From: JBBPYR01 sp038199755
Lineage (GTDB): Bacteria > Chloroflexota > Ktedonobacteria > Ktedonobacterales > Ktedonobacteraceae
Assembly (NCBI GenBank): GCA_038199755.1
Contig: JBBPYR010000177.1
Location: 1-52,176 of the forward strand
Length of the DNA stretch: 52,176 nucleotides
Direction: 5' to 3'
The translations under genes and the position numbers were made by a program. The notes under the pieces were generated by a model. The model did not search any database and was not told the DNA's origin. It worked only from the letters and a program-made list of their open reading frames with translations. Numbering within the stretch: position 1 is the stretch's first letter; every line of letters begins with the position of its first letter. Below are positions 16,189-24,866 of this stretch, in pieces.

Positions 16189-16704
16189 ATGATGAAACTT
16201 AGCGTAGCAGCACAAAAGGCGTTGCTTCACGATGTCTATCAACGTCGACATATCGAAGCCTGTGGCGTCCTCTTTGGCGCGATTGATGAGCAAGGCAATT
16301 GGCAGATCGAACAAGCGCGACCACTACGAAATATCTTTGCTTCGCCAGTTTACTTTGAGTTCGATCCAGAAGAATTACTACTGATAGAGATGGAGCAACC
16401 AGGAAAAATTGTGGGGGTCTATCATAGTCATCCCTCTGGTTTTGGCCAGGCGAGCAGCACTGATCGTCAGAATATGAAACGGGTGAACAAGGACGAAAAT
16501 ATTCCCTGGGTGTGGTTGATTATTAGAGGGCCATTTGATGACCTGTGGCAACAACGCCATACAACCATTCTTCCCTCTGATGCACTGATCGCCTATCACC
16601 ACTATGCCCAAACGGGTTTGCAGCAGATCAATATCGCGGAAGAAATAGAGCGCCCAGCAGAGCAAAGTGACGAGCATGGCGAGAGCAATGACGCTCCCAG
16701 ATGA
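16189..16704 (+). CDS. JAMM/MPN+ metallopeptidase (Mov34 family)
   Basis: 171 residues, starting at one of two adjacent ATG codons (16189 or 16192). The full JAMM zinc motif is present: Glu23 in 'IEACGVLFG', His79 and His81 in 'YHSHPSGFG', Ser89 and Asp92, matching HxHPx6SxxD. Such bacterial enzymes remove C-terminal or isopeptide-linked extensions, for example from sulfur-carrier ubiquitin-like proteins. No ubiquitin-like or E1 gene is adjacent, so the substrate is unknown. The C-terminal 40 residues are hydrophilic and rich in Glu. No clear ribosome binding site is seen; an AAGGAG within the right-end hairpin of the IscB relic is too far away, so the insertion may have altered its expression. 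Confidence 0.87.
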   Translation: MMKLSVAAQKALLHDVYQRRHIEACGVLFGAIDEQGNWQIEQARPLRNIFASPVYFEFDPEELLLIEMEQPGKIVGVYHSHPSGFGQASSTDRQNMKRVNKDENIPWVWLIIRGPFDDLWQQRHTTILPSDALIAYHHYAQTGLQQINIAEEIERPAEQSDEHGESNDAPR

Positions 16705-16866
16705 ACAAGAGTGAGATAATCAGGTAGTTTAGTAGTCAGCGCAACGTGAATAGGCTATAATGAAAACCAGTAGAGAAAATAGACATATCCCTACACCATA
16801 TGAATAAGAACAAACGAGCAGCAAATTAATCTAACGGAAAACTAATAAAGAATGAGGATGTACAGT

Positions 16867-18252
16867 ATGAGATGTCCAACGTGTGGAAATGAGGTCGGCT
16901 TGGCAGAGGCCTTTTGCGGGCAGTGTGGCGCACCCAATATGCCACCCGCACGAGCGACAGAAATGATGAATACATCCTCTCCACGCAGCGGACTACTCAG
17001 CAAATATACCTCTGATACAACCAATAATCCTAATAATCCTAATAACCCTAATACGCAAAATTTCCAAAATACGCGCAACACCAATACACCATTTACGCCA
17101 ACACAACAACAACCCTTTGGGACAGGTACTGGTATGCCACCACAACCGATGACGTATAATCCTAATAATTACGTCGGAACCACTCACCCGCCGACTGGTC
17201 ATTTGACACAACAACCTCCATTTCCCACGGCGACGAGACCACAAAGCAGTTTCCATCAAGATGCAACCGAGGCTATATCTGTTCCTTTTAGTCATACAAA
17301 TCAGGTGTACCCAACGGGATATCCAGCACCAATCGTTCCGGGGGCCATGCCACCAGAAATGTATCCGCAACAATATAGCCCGCAGCAGCAAGCCGCCTTT
17401 CAAAATGGGAATTATGCGGCCACCGCACCATCTTTTCAGCAACCAACCTTCGTCACCAATCAAGGCTATGATCCCAATGGGCGAGGGCAGATCACGCCTC
17501 CGCCACACAAGCCGCGCAATGGGGCAGTGGTTGCCATCGTATCTATTTGCATTGTGATCACCCTGCTGGCTGTTGGCGGTCTGGGAGCTGTATTGCTGTT
17601 GAGAAACCATGGGCAGACATCGACGGCCAATCAGACAACGCCGATTGCCACCAATGCGCAAACCGCCACGACTGCGCTCTCACCTACAGCGGCTCCAAGC
17701 CCAACGCAAACAGTAGAACCCACCGTGACCCCTACAGCGGCCATTACGCCGACGGTCACGACACCCACGCCAGCACCCGCTGACGCTAACTTTAGTTGGT
17801 GCAATCAAAGCTGCACGAATAATGGTTTCCAGACCGAGTACCCCAATGGTTGGACGCTGAACTCCACACCCAGCGGCAATGGGCTGCTTTTTACACCAAC
17901 AGCGCAACCAGATATTTATGCCGCCTTTAAGCTACCAGGACAAACGAGCGATACGGCGCAAAACATTCTCACAGGCGATCTACAAACAAGCTTTGCATCG
18001 AAGGATGGTTACATCGCTCTACAAACGGCAGCAACTACTAGCACGATTGCGGGAGAGACATGGGTCACATCGGTCATCTACTATATGCAGAATGGGCAAA
18101 AGGAACGTGTCGCAGTCTATGTGACGGTTCATCAGGGGAGAGCATATATCATTGAATTACAGGCACTCGACACGCAATTTGATGTAGTCAATAATCAGTA
18201 CTTCATCAATATGATTGGTCGCTTCCAATTCCAGCCACTTCCTGGCCAATAG
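16867..18252 (+). CDS. Zinc-ribbon protein with one membrane helix and extracytoplasmic C-terminal domain
   Basis: 461 residues from the ATG at 16867, which has GAGGA eight bases upstream; an ATG five codons earlier lies inside that site. Cys3, Cys6, Cys17 and Cys20 ('CPTCG', 'CGQCG') form a zinc ribbon. Residues about 30-215 are a low-complexity linker rich in Pro, Gln, Asn and Thr, including NNPN repeats. A transmembrane helix lies at about 219-244 ('VAIVSICIVITLLAVGGLG'). A Thr/Pro/Ala-rich stretch follows outside, then a globular domain of about 155 residues containing 'EYPNGWTLN', resembling PsbP-like extracytoplasmic domains. Function is unknown; a surface or sensory protein with a cytoplasmic zinc ribbon is likely. 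It is followed after 16 bases by the spermidine-synthase-like gene. Confidence 0.82.
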   Translation: MRCPTCGNEVGLAEAFCGQCGAPNMPPARATEMMNTSSPRSGLLSKYTSDTTNNPNNPNNPNTQNFQNTRNTNTPFTPTQQQPFGTGTGMPPQPMTYNPNNYVGTTHPPTGHLTQQPPFPTATRPQSSFHQDATEAISVPFSHTNQVYPTGYPAPIVPGAMPPEMYPQQYSPQQQAAFQNGNYAATAPSFQQPTFVTNQGYDPNGRGQITPPPHKPRNGAVVAIVSICIVITLLAVGGLGAVLLLRNHGQTSTANQTTPIATNAQTATTALSPTAAPSPTQTVEPTVTPTAAITPTVTTPTPAPADANFSWCNQSCTNNGFQTEYPNGWTLNSTPSGNGLLFTPTAQPDIYAAFKLPGQTSDTAQNILTGDLQTSFASKDGYIALQTAATTSTIAGETWVTSVIYYMQNGQKERVAVYVTVHQGRAYIIELQALDTQFDVVNNQYFINMIGRFQFQPLPGQ

Positions 18253-18268
18253 CAGGAGAAGGACAAAC

Positions 18269-19789
18269 GTGAAACAATTTCTTCTGGTTCAGGTTTTTAT
18301 TAGTGGCATGACGAGCCTCGCGCTTGAAATGTGTGCATCTCGTTTGTTAGGGGCATACTTCGGCACCTCACTCTACATCTGGGCGGTGCTCATCGGCCTC
18401 ATCCTGATCTATCTTACCGTAGGTTACTTTCTTGGTGGCCGTCTGGCAGACCGTTATCCCTTTGAACAAATCCTTTGCCTGATTACTGGGACGGCTGCCC
18501 TGGCAACCTGCCTCATCCCATTCATCAGTCAGAGCGTGTTGTCCTGGTCTATCACGGGCATTGCCGAACTTTCGGTGAGCGTGTTTGCTAGCTCTCTTGT
18601 TGGCACCATGCTACTCTTCGCACTGCCAGTGACCTTACTAGGCATCGTTTCACCCTTTGCCATTCGCCTGCTGACAAACGATGTCAAACGCAGCGGACAA
18701 AGTAGTGGCTCACTCTACGCGATCTCCACGGTTGGCAGCATTCTGGGCGCATTCTTGCCGGTGCTCTGGCTCATTCCCAGCTTTGGTGTACGCCGCACGC
18801 TACTCATATTCGGCACGTTGCTCTTCGCAGCATCGCTCTGGGGATTGCGCCCTCGTCTGCGGCCCGTCGGTTCAGCCATTTCGCTCGTGCTGACGCTGAT
18901 TACCGTGCTCCTGCCCTTGGGACCACTCAAAAATATTCCTGATCTGATTTATACGCAAGAGTCACTCTACAACTATATTCAGGTGACACAGTTGCCCGAT
19001 GGCACCCGACAGCTTATTTTGAATGAGGGGCAGGCAATCCACTCGATCTATTATCCCCAACCAGATAAAGTGCTTACGGGCTGGTATTGGGATTACTTTC
19101 TCGCCGCCCCCTACTTTAACAAAGGCTTTACCCAACAGCAATTGCATCGTGTCGGCATCATTGGTCTTGCTGCTGGCACCATTGCCCACGAGTTTACGCA
19201 AGTGTATGGGCCAGTCTCCATCGATGGAGTGGAAATTGATCCTGCAATCGTCAATGTTGGACACAAGTATTTCGGGATGAACGAGCCAAATTTACATATC
19301 TATGTCCAGGACGGACGCACCTTTTTAGCAACGACGAAAGCACAATACGATGTAGTAGCAATCGATGCCTTTGAACAGCCATACATCCCCTTTCAACTCA
19401 CCACGCGTGAGTTCTTCAGCGAAGTACGTTCGCATCTCAGTGCCACCGGCGTTGTAGCCCTCAACACTGCACACACAAGCCATGATTATCGGCTTGTACA
19501 AGCCTTTATCAATACGATGAGCCAGGTATTTCCTAGTGTCTATGTGTTCAACGTCCCTGGAACATTCAACACTGAGGTGATGGCAACGATGCAGCCAACA
19601 TCGATAGCGACATTTCAAGCAAACCTCGCACAACTTTCGCCAACGACCGTGTTAGGCCAGGTTGCAGGCGAGGTAACGTCCACAGTAGCGCAAGGACGTT
19701 CCGATGGTGGCATTGTTTTCACCGATGATCGTGCTCCCATAGAACAAATTACCGACCAACTGCTATTGAATTATATTCAAAATAACTAA
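18269..19789 (+). CDS. Membrane-embedded spermidine-synthase-like protein
   Basis: 506 residues from the GTG at 18269 (VKQFLLVQ), preceded by AGGAGAAGG. Residues about 1-210 form six or seven transmembrane helices ('LYIWAVLIGLILIYLTVGYFLGG' type segments, split here by glycine-rich turns). Residues about 230-490 have a Rossmann methyltransferase fold like spermidine synthase: 'DGVEIDPAIV' (the acidic ligand of the nucleoside) and 'YDVVAIDAFEQPYIPFQL'. The glycine motif that is normally GGGDG is here 'GLAAGTIAHE', so aminopropyl transfer to putrescine is doubtful. Proteins of this fused type are common in environmental bacteria with unknown substrates. It probably forms an operon with the zinc-ribbon gene. 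Confidence 0.82.
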   Translation: MKQFLLVQVFISGMTSLALEMCASRLLGAYFGTSLYIWAVLIGLILIYLTVGYFLGGRLADRYPFEQILCLITGTAALATCLIPFISQSVLSWSITGIAELSVSVFASSLVGTMLLFALPVTLLGIVSPFAIRLLTNDVKRSGQSSGSLYAISTVGSILGAFLPVLWLIPSFGVRRTLLIFGTLLFAASLWGLRPRLRPVGSAISLVLTLITVLLPLGPLKNIPDLIYTQESLYNYIQVTQLPDGTRQLILNEGQAIHSIYYPQPDKVLTGWYWDYFLAAPYFNKGFTQQQLHRVGIIGLAAGTIAHEFTQVYGPVSIDGVEIDPAIVNVGHKYFGMNEPNLHIYVQDGRTFLATTKAQYDVVAIDAFEQPYIPFQLTTREFFSEVRSHLSATGVVALNTAHTSHDYRLVQAFINTMSQVFPSVYVFNVPGTFNTEVMATMQPTSIATFQANLAQLSPTTVLGQVAGEVTSTVAQGRSDGGIVFTDDRAPIEQITDQLLLNYIQNN

Positions 19790-19800
19790 TTGGGAGACAT

Positions 19801-19830
19801 TTGACAGCCGTATCATTTTTGAGGTAAGGT
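19801..19830 (+). promoter_or_regulatory. Probable promoter of purA
   Basis: A perfect TTGACA (19801-19806) is followed after 18 bases by TAAGGT (19825-19830), a weak -10. This would give a leader of about 100 bases. Confidence 0.45.
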
Positions 19831-19833
19831 AAC

Positions 19834-19854
19834 ACGGGCCTCAACGTAGCCCGT
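19834..19854 (+). terminator. Hairpin upstream of purA
   Basis: ACGGGC (19834-19839) pairs with GCCCGT (19849-19854) around a 9-base loop. It may end transcription of the preceding gene or shape the purA leader. No T-run follows and no known purine riboswitch pattern is seen. Confidence 0.4.
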
Positions 19855-19934
19855 TACAGACAAAGCATATTTCACACAACAAGATTGTGTCATGGATAGG
19901 TACCAGAACCTAGAAAGCTGAAAGGGATATTACT

Positions 19935-21263
19935 ATGGTGGTAGTTGCAGTTATTGGAGCACAATGGGGAGACGAAGGCAAGGGGAAAATTGTCGATGAA
20001 CTTTCTATGAGTGCGGACTTCGTCGTACGTTATCAAGGTGGAAGTAACGCTGGTCATCGTGTTGTTCACGAAAATAGAGAATTCTCGTTTCGACTTGTTC
20101 CTTCCGGCATTCTGTATCCAAATGTTACCTGTATTATTGGCAATGGTGTCGTAGTAGACCCTAAAGGCTTGATCTCGGAGATGGATGAACTCCAAAAGCA
20201 AGGCATTAATGTTTCTCGGCTCTTCATCAGTGAACGAGCACACGTGGTTATGCCCTATCATTTCCTGCTCGACCGACTGGAAGAGGAAGCTCGCGGAGCC
20301 GACAAAATCGATAGCACACAACGCGGTATTGGACCAGCCTACGTGGACAAACATGCCCGTGCCGGTATTCGCATGGCCGACCTGCTCGATGTAGACACCT
20401 TTAGAGCCAAGCTCGCTACCATTCTTCAGCAAAAGAATCGCATGATTACGCAAATTTACAACCAGCCCCCGCTTTCACTGGAAGAAATACATGGGGAATA
20501 TTTCAGTTACGGCCAACAATTACGCGAATACATTGCCGACACGCAGAAGATGCTTCATGATGCGCTATTCGATCATAAAACCGTCTTGCTCGAAGGAGCA
20601 CAGGGAGCACTGCTCGATATCGACTTCGGCACCTATCCCTATGTCACCTCATCATCGACATTAGCCTCGAATGCTGCCGTGGGAGCGGGTCTGCCAACGC
20701 GCTCTATTGATCGCGTGATTGGTGTCTACAAAGCCTATATCACGCGCGTGGGGAATGGCCCCATGCCAACAGGGCTCTTTGATGCGATGGGGCGAGAATT
20801 GCGTGATCGCGGTCATGAATACGGCACCAACACGGGGCGTGAGCGGCGTTGCGGCTGGTTTGATGCAGTTGCGGGCCGCTATGTAGCACAACTCAACGGC
20901 CTGGATGCCGCTGTCATCACCAAACTTGATGTGCTCGACACCTTCCCTACCATCAAAATTTGTACAGCATACAACCTGCACGGCAAAATCGTGCATAGCC
21001 TTCCCGCGACTCTGAGTGATCTGGCGGCTTGCGAACCCATCTATGAAGAGGTTGAGGGCTGGCTAAGCAACACCAGCGAGATTAGCACCTATGAGGAACT
21101 GCCTGCCGCCGCCAAATCTTATCTGAAACGCCTGGAAGAACTGCTGGAAACGCCTATCAGCTTGATCTCCGTCAGCCCACAACGCGGCAAGACCATCCAG
21201 ACACAAGACATTTTGGCCCCACAAGCCTATGATTCGCGCTACCCTCGAAACGCCATGAAGTAA
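19935..21263 (+). CDS. purA: Adenylosuccinate synthetase
   Basis: 442 residues, close to the usual length of about 430. The GTP-binding signature 'GAQWGDEGKGK' contains the catalytic Asp13, and His41 lies in 'QGGSNAGH'. 'TQRGIGPAYVDK', 'LLEGAQGALLDIDFGTYPYVTSS' (in two parts), 'GTNTGRERRCGWFDA' and the C-terminal 'ISVSPQRGKTI' nucleotide loop are all intact. The enzyme joins IMP and aspartate using GTP in the first dedicated step to AMP, in the cytoplasm. The loop before His41 reads GGSNAGHR rather than the usual GGNNAGHT. The gene stands alone, with its own probable promoter, and a group II intron remnant lies directly after it. Confidence 0.97.
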   Translation: MVVVAVIGAQWGDEGKGKIVDELSMSADFVVRYQGGSNAGHRVVHENREFSFRLVPSGILYPNVTCIIGNGVVVDPKGLISEMDELQKQGINVSRLFISERAHVVMPYHFLLDRLEEEARGADKIDSTQRGIGPAYVDKHARAGIRMADLLDVDTFRAKLATILQQKNRMITQIYNQPPLSLEEIHGEYFSYGQQLREYIADTQKMLHDALFDHKTVLLEGAQGALLDIDFGTYPYVTSSSTLASNAAVGAGLPTRSIDRVIGVYKAYITRVGNGPMPTGLFDAMGRELRDRGHEYGTNTGRERRCGWFDAVAGRYVAQLNGLDAAVITKLDVLDTFPTIKICTAYNLHGKIVHSLPATLSDLAACEPIYEEVEGWLSNTSEISTYEELPAAAKSYLKRLEELLETPISLISVSPQRGKTIQTQDILAPQAYDSRYPRNAMK

Positions 21264-21304
21264 GGATAGATGTGTCAATTCGCTGTGGTACTCTGCCTCT
21301 TCCT

Positions 21305-21378
21305 GTTAACCTAAGCAACGGGGTCCCCCCGTTGCTTGGCTTCAAAACCGGACGTGAGACTCTTGCCTCATCCGGCTC
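21305..21378 (-). mobile_element. Group II intron 3' end: domains V and VI (intron relic)
   Basis: On the minus strand 21378-21344 reads GAGCCGGA, a TGAG...CTCA stem, then CACGTCCGGTTTT. This has the AGC triad, the two-base CG bulge and the outer helix of group II domain V. Domain VI follows: AAGCAACGGGG pairs with CCCCGTTGCTT, and a bulged A lies about 7 bases before the 3' end in AGGTTAAC (end at 21305). No reverse transcriptase or domains I-IV are seen upstream of domain V within the 140 bases before the next gene, so this is a truncated intron. How far the intron sequence extends to about 21500 is not clear. The domain V loop (AAGA) is not a GNRA tetraloop. Confidence 0.78.
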
Positions 21379-21520
21379 CTCAAGAACGGTTTCCGCTTTC
21401 TGCCCTTGGTGTGAGAATAGTTCGGTAGTTCACAGTACACTGACAACTCAAGAGTGTTTGCCAGTTCCGCAGTAAATCGTTCCTGTTGATTACCGTCTAT
21501 CTGAGAAGGAGAAGAATAGT

Positions 21521-21853
21521 ATGACACGCATTACAACTGACAAAAACATCGTCACCCACATCAACGTCTTCACAGTTTCCCCAGAGAACCAGCAACAGCT
21601 CGTCGATCTGCTCGTTGAAGCGGCCCAAAGCACAATAAGGAAGCTTCCTGGTTACATCTCAAACAATTATCACAAAAGTCTGGATGGAACCAAGGTAACC
21701 ACCTATGCCCAGTGGCGTAGTCAAGCAGATTTCGAGGCGATGTTGCAGAGTCCTGAAACTGCTCCCCAGTTCCAAGCCCTCTCGCAGCTTGTCACGAGTT
21801 TCGAGCCCCATCTCTATGAGGTCGTCTTTGTTGATGAGGCCGTAGCTGAGTGA
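21521..21853 (+). CDS. Antibiotic biosynthesis monooxygenase (ABM) domain protein
   Basis: 110 residues with a good GAGAAGGAG site before the ATG. The sequence has the ABM dimeric ferredoxin-like fold pattern: 'THINVFTVSPENQQQLVDLL', a central 'PGYISNNYHKSLDG', 'YAQWRSQADFEAML' and a final strand 'LYEVVFVDE'. Family members include small cofactor-free oxygenases and heme-degrading enzymes; the substrate cannot be predicted and many are uncharacterised. It is a single-gene unit convergent with rsmG, and its 5' flank is the group II intron relic, which may have brought or removed its native promoter. Confidence 0.88.
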   Translation: MTRITTDKNIVTHINVFTVSPENQQQLVDLLVEAAQSTIRKLPGYISNNYHKSLDGTKVTTYAQWRSQADFEAMLQSPETAPQFQALSQLVTSFEPHLYEVVFVDEAVAE

Positions 21854-21919
21854 GGTTTCCCCTTTCGCCTCGCATCTTCACTCCGGACAGATAAACATGA
21901 GGTAGGGCTAGGATCACTG

Positions 21920-22657
21920 CTACAATGGTTTCTTGGCCATAGCCGCTCCACTGCGCGGATAGAGGGCTGGGCATGCCTTCTGTTGCCGCCATACGAGCAA
22001 GCGACGACCATCAGCTAAACCCGCGAGGGTGATTGGCACATCAGCCAGAAACACGGCACCAACTAGGGAGGCGGCCCGTTTGCCCTGCGCCAGTTCTTCC
22101 TGCAAGTCGCCCTTCTTGGGAAAGATCAGCTTGCCATTGACACGACAATAGGGTGCAGCATATTCTAGTAGCGTGGCAAGCGAGGAAACAGCACGCGCCG
22201 TGACAAGATCGAATGCGCCGCGATACTCAGGCTTATGGGCCAGTTCTTCAGCACGTCCTTGCACAGCTTCAATGTTTGTTAGTTGGAGTGTGTCAATACA
22301 ATGCTGTAAAAACTTGACCTTTTTCCCCGTTGCCTCCAGCAATGTCACCCGCCAGTCGGGACGCGCAATTTTGAGCACCATCCCTGGAAACCCTGCCCCG
22401 CTGCCAATATCAAGCAGCGTTGTATGAGGAGCATCATAGGCACTGAAGAGAGACAAAGAGTCGAGGAAGTGTTTCGTCAACACTTCCTCGGGATCGGTAA
22501 TAGCGGTGAGATTGATGCGTGAGTTCCAATCGAGCAGCTCCTGCCGATAGCGTAGGAGTTGCTCTACTTGCTGCCCACTCAGTTGTAGTTTGAGTTGTGC
22601 CAACCCTGCCACAAATGAAGAAGGGAACGCACCCGACTCATTTAATGCATCCATCAT
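21920..22657 (-). CDS. rsmG: 16S rRNA (guanine527-N7)-methyltransferase
   Basis: 245 residues with the RsmG/GidB signature: 'LDIGSGAGFPGMVLKIARPD' SAM-binding motif I, 'VTLLEATGKKVKFL', 'VQGRAEEL' and 'DLVTARAVSSLATLLEY'. The N-terminal helix region contains 'LLDWNSRINLTAITDPEEVLTKHFLDSL', diagnostic for the family. It methylates G527 of 16S rRNA using SAM; loss gives low-level streptomycin resistance in other bacteria. Its ATG directly follows the TAG of the VWA gene, so the two are translationally coupled. This position, last in an AAA+/VWA operon rather than near gidA or parAB, is unusual. Confidence 0.95.
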   Translation of the reverse strand: MMDALNESGAFPSSFVAGLAQLKLQLSGQQVEQLLRYRQELLDWNSRINLTAITDPEEVLTKHFLDSLSLFSAYDAPHTTLLDIGSGAGFPGMVLKIARPDWRVTLLEATGKKVKFLQHCIDTLQLTNIEAVQGRAEELAHKPEYRGAFDLVTARAVSSLATLLEYAAPYCRVNGKLIFPKKGDLQEELAQGKRAASLVGAVFLADVPITLAGLADGRRLLVWRQQKACPALYPRSGAAMAKKPL

Positions 22658-24835
22658 CTACGAAATGAGCTTTTTCTTACTATTGAGGTAGTCAACCAGC
22701 AGATACTCACCCAGATTGTCTTTATCAACATAGAACATACGCCCATGATTAATCTTGGTCATCTGATCGACAAAAGCAATCATCCAATCATCATCATAGA
22801 GCATGAAGGTGTTGATAACGATACCATCACGTGTACAACGTTGCGTCTCCAGCAGCGTTTGCTGCTCCGCGAACGGATTGGGGAACATGAACTCCCAACT
22901 CTGGCCGTTGTACCACATGGTTGGGCCACCATCGGTAATCATGATGATCTGCTTGTTGACACCGCGAAAACGGCTCAAGATTTGACGCGATAGCATCAGG
23001 CCATGCGCCATATTGGTGCCTTTACTGTTATCGAAGCTACTCAAGCCTACCAATTCTTCAGGCTTATACTCCTGAGCAAAGCGCGAAAAACCAACGATGG
23101 CCAGATTGTCACGAGGAAACTGCGAACGAATCAGGCTTTCCAGGGCGACCGCGACTTTCTTTGCCGCCGGTTGGCAGCCGTTGTAGACCATACTCAAGCT
23201 CATATCAATCATCAGCACGGTAGATGACTGCGTGGTGAACTCGGTACGATAGACTTCAAAGTCCTCTTTTGCGAGGTGAACTGGTTTCCCGACAGTCTGG
23301 CGACGATGCAGTGAGTTCATCAAGGTTTTCTGCAAGTCGAGCAAGAAGGGATCGCCAAATTCATACTGCTTGCTCTCATCGGTACGTTCACCGCCAACAC
23401 CACGGAAGGGGCTAACGTGCCGTCCAAAGCCATCGCGCTTCATCTTGTTAAAGATGTCTTGCAAGGCTTTTTGGCCAATCTTGCGAATGCCACGCGCAGT
23501 CAATTCCCAGCGATTGCCTTTGCGCTGAATATAGCCTGCGTCTTCCAACACCTGCATCAGTTCTTTCAGTTGCTCTACCGACTGATATTCTTCGTCGCCG
23601 AGCAGATCTTTGACGGCCTGGCTATCAATGGCCTCAACATTATCGAGCTGACGAGCCTCCTGGAATTGGTCTTCCAACCCTTCCATTTGCTGCAAGCGAC
23701 CCATCATCCGCATGGCTTCGTTTAATGGCAACGATTCATTGCCACGGAAACGGAAGCGTGTGCGTGGCGACTCCGATGGTGCCAGTGCTTCCAGATTCGC
23801 GGCCAGTTCCATCATATCAACGCGAATACGGTCATCGCCCATGAGTTGCTCCATGAGGCTCTGTAGTTCGCTCCGTTGATCTGCTGACAGGTTATCCATG
23901 ATACCCTGCATAGCGGCCATCTGTTGCTGCATTTGCTCAATGAGGTCATCAAGCGTGTTGACGCCGGGGAAGTATTCGCCGTGCTTCTGCATGAATGAGT
24001 CAAAGTCAGGCTCGCGCCCTTCCTGTCGCTCTTTCAGCATTTTGTTGAGATCGCGTATCATCTCTCGCATTTTAGCGATATCTTCAGGTGTCATGTTTTG
24101 CAGCGACTGCTGCATGCCTTGAAAGAATTGCTGCATCATCTGCTGCTGCAAACCATCCAGTAGTTCTTTAAATTTTTCGCGGGCCTGATCGTCCATAAAA
24201 TCATATTCAGACAGACTCTTGATTTGGCCGGGTACATCGTTTGGCAGTTTGTCGAGATATTCACGCTTACGCTGCGCGATCATCTCCAACATTTTTTGCA
24301 TCTGCTCAGGAGTAAGCTCACTGTTATCCCCTTGCCCACTTTGCCCCTGTTGGCCTGATTGACCCTGCTGCGATTGATCTCCGGCTTGTGGCTGGCCTTC
24401 AGATGACCCCTCCTGCCCCTTCTGTCCTTGTTGTCCAGCTTGTGGCTGCGATTGGTCTTGCTGCGATGGTGTATTGGTATTGGGCTGCTTTCCATCCAGG
24501 CGATTCTGAATGCCATCACGCTCCATCTGCTTGATCTCTTCAAGCTTCTGGCGCAGATCATCCATGACGCCGGATGCCATGTTGTAGCGATTGAGTTGCT
24601 CGTTACGCTGCTGGCGCATGCGTTCCATCATCTCGCGCAGGCCCATCGTACGTGGCCCGTTTTCGCTACGAATGCCATCCTGCATCAGGCGCCGTAACGC
24701 CTGCTGTAGGTTCGCATTCTCCATGTAATCATCAGAAAGAGCTTTTAGAATATCGTCTGCATCGAGTCCTTCAATGCGCTGTGTCCCATCCCAACGTGAA
24801 TACCCAAAACGACTTTTGCGAAAACGCTCAAACAT
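22658..24835 (-). CDS. VWA-domain protein of the AAA+/VWA chelatase-like pair
   Basis: 725 residues. The N terminus (about 1-110) is helical. Residues about 115-180 are a Gln/Gly/Ser-rich low-complexity linker. Residues about 180-340 are strongly helical and Met/Gln-rich. A von Willebrand factor A domain covers about 535-715, with an intact MIDAS 'MIDMSLSM' (DxSxS), the later Thr in 'SKGTNMAHG' and Asp in 'MITDGGPT'. Such proteins pair with MoxR/magnesium-chelatase-I-like ATPases as metal-dependent remodelling or insertion machines. The partner AAA+ gene lies 31 bases upstream in the same operon and rsmG directly downstream. Client and metal are unknown. No membrane helix is visible. Confidence 0.9.
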   Translation of the reverse strand: MFERFRKSRFGYSRWDGTQRIEGLDADDILKALSDDYMENANLQQALRRLMQDGIRSENGPRTMGLREMMERMRQQRNEQLNRYNMASGVMDDLRQKLEEIKQMERDGIQNRLDGKQPNTNTPSQQDQSQPQAGQQGQKGQEGSSEGQPQAGDQSQQGQSGQQGQSGQGDNSELTPEQMQKMLEMIAQRKREYLDKLPNDVPGQIKSLSEYDFMDDQAREKFKELLDGLQQQMMQQFFQGMQQSLQNMTPEDIAKMREMIRDLNKMLKERQEGREPDFDSFMQKHGEYFPGVNTLDDLIEQMQQQMAAMQGIMDNLSADQRSELQSLMEQLMGDDRIRVDMMELAANLEALAPSESPRTRFRFRGNESLPLNEAMRMMGRLQQMEGLEDQFQEARQLDNVEAIDSQAVKDLLGDEEYQSVEQLKELMQVLEDAGYIQRKGNRWELTARGIRKIGQKALQDIFNKMKRDGFGRHVSPFRGVGGERTDESKQYEFGDPFLLDLQKTLMNSLHRRQTVGKPVHLAKEDFEVYRTEFTTQSSTVLMIDMSLSMVYNGCQPAAKKVAVALESLIRSQFPRDNLAIVGFSRFAQEYKPEELVGLSSFDNSKGTNMAHGLMLSRQILSRFRGVNKQIIMITDGGPTMWYNGQSWEFMFPNPFAEQQTLLETQRCTRDGIVINTFMLYDDDWMIAFVDQMTKINHGRMFYVDKDNLGEYLLVDYLNSKKKLIS

Positions 24836-24866
24836 AATGCGTATTCCTTTGTGTCGCTAGCACCCG

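Noticed and set aside
17020..17060. Short tandem repeat (AATCCT/AATAAC units) as a functional repeat array
   Set aside because: It encodes part of the Asn-Pro-rich linker of the zinc-ribbon protein and is explained as coding low complexity.
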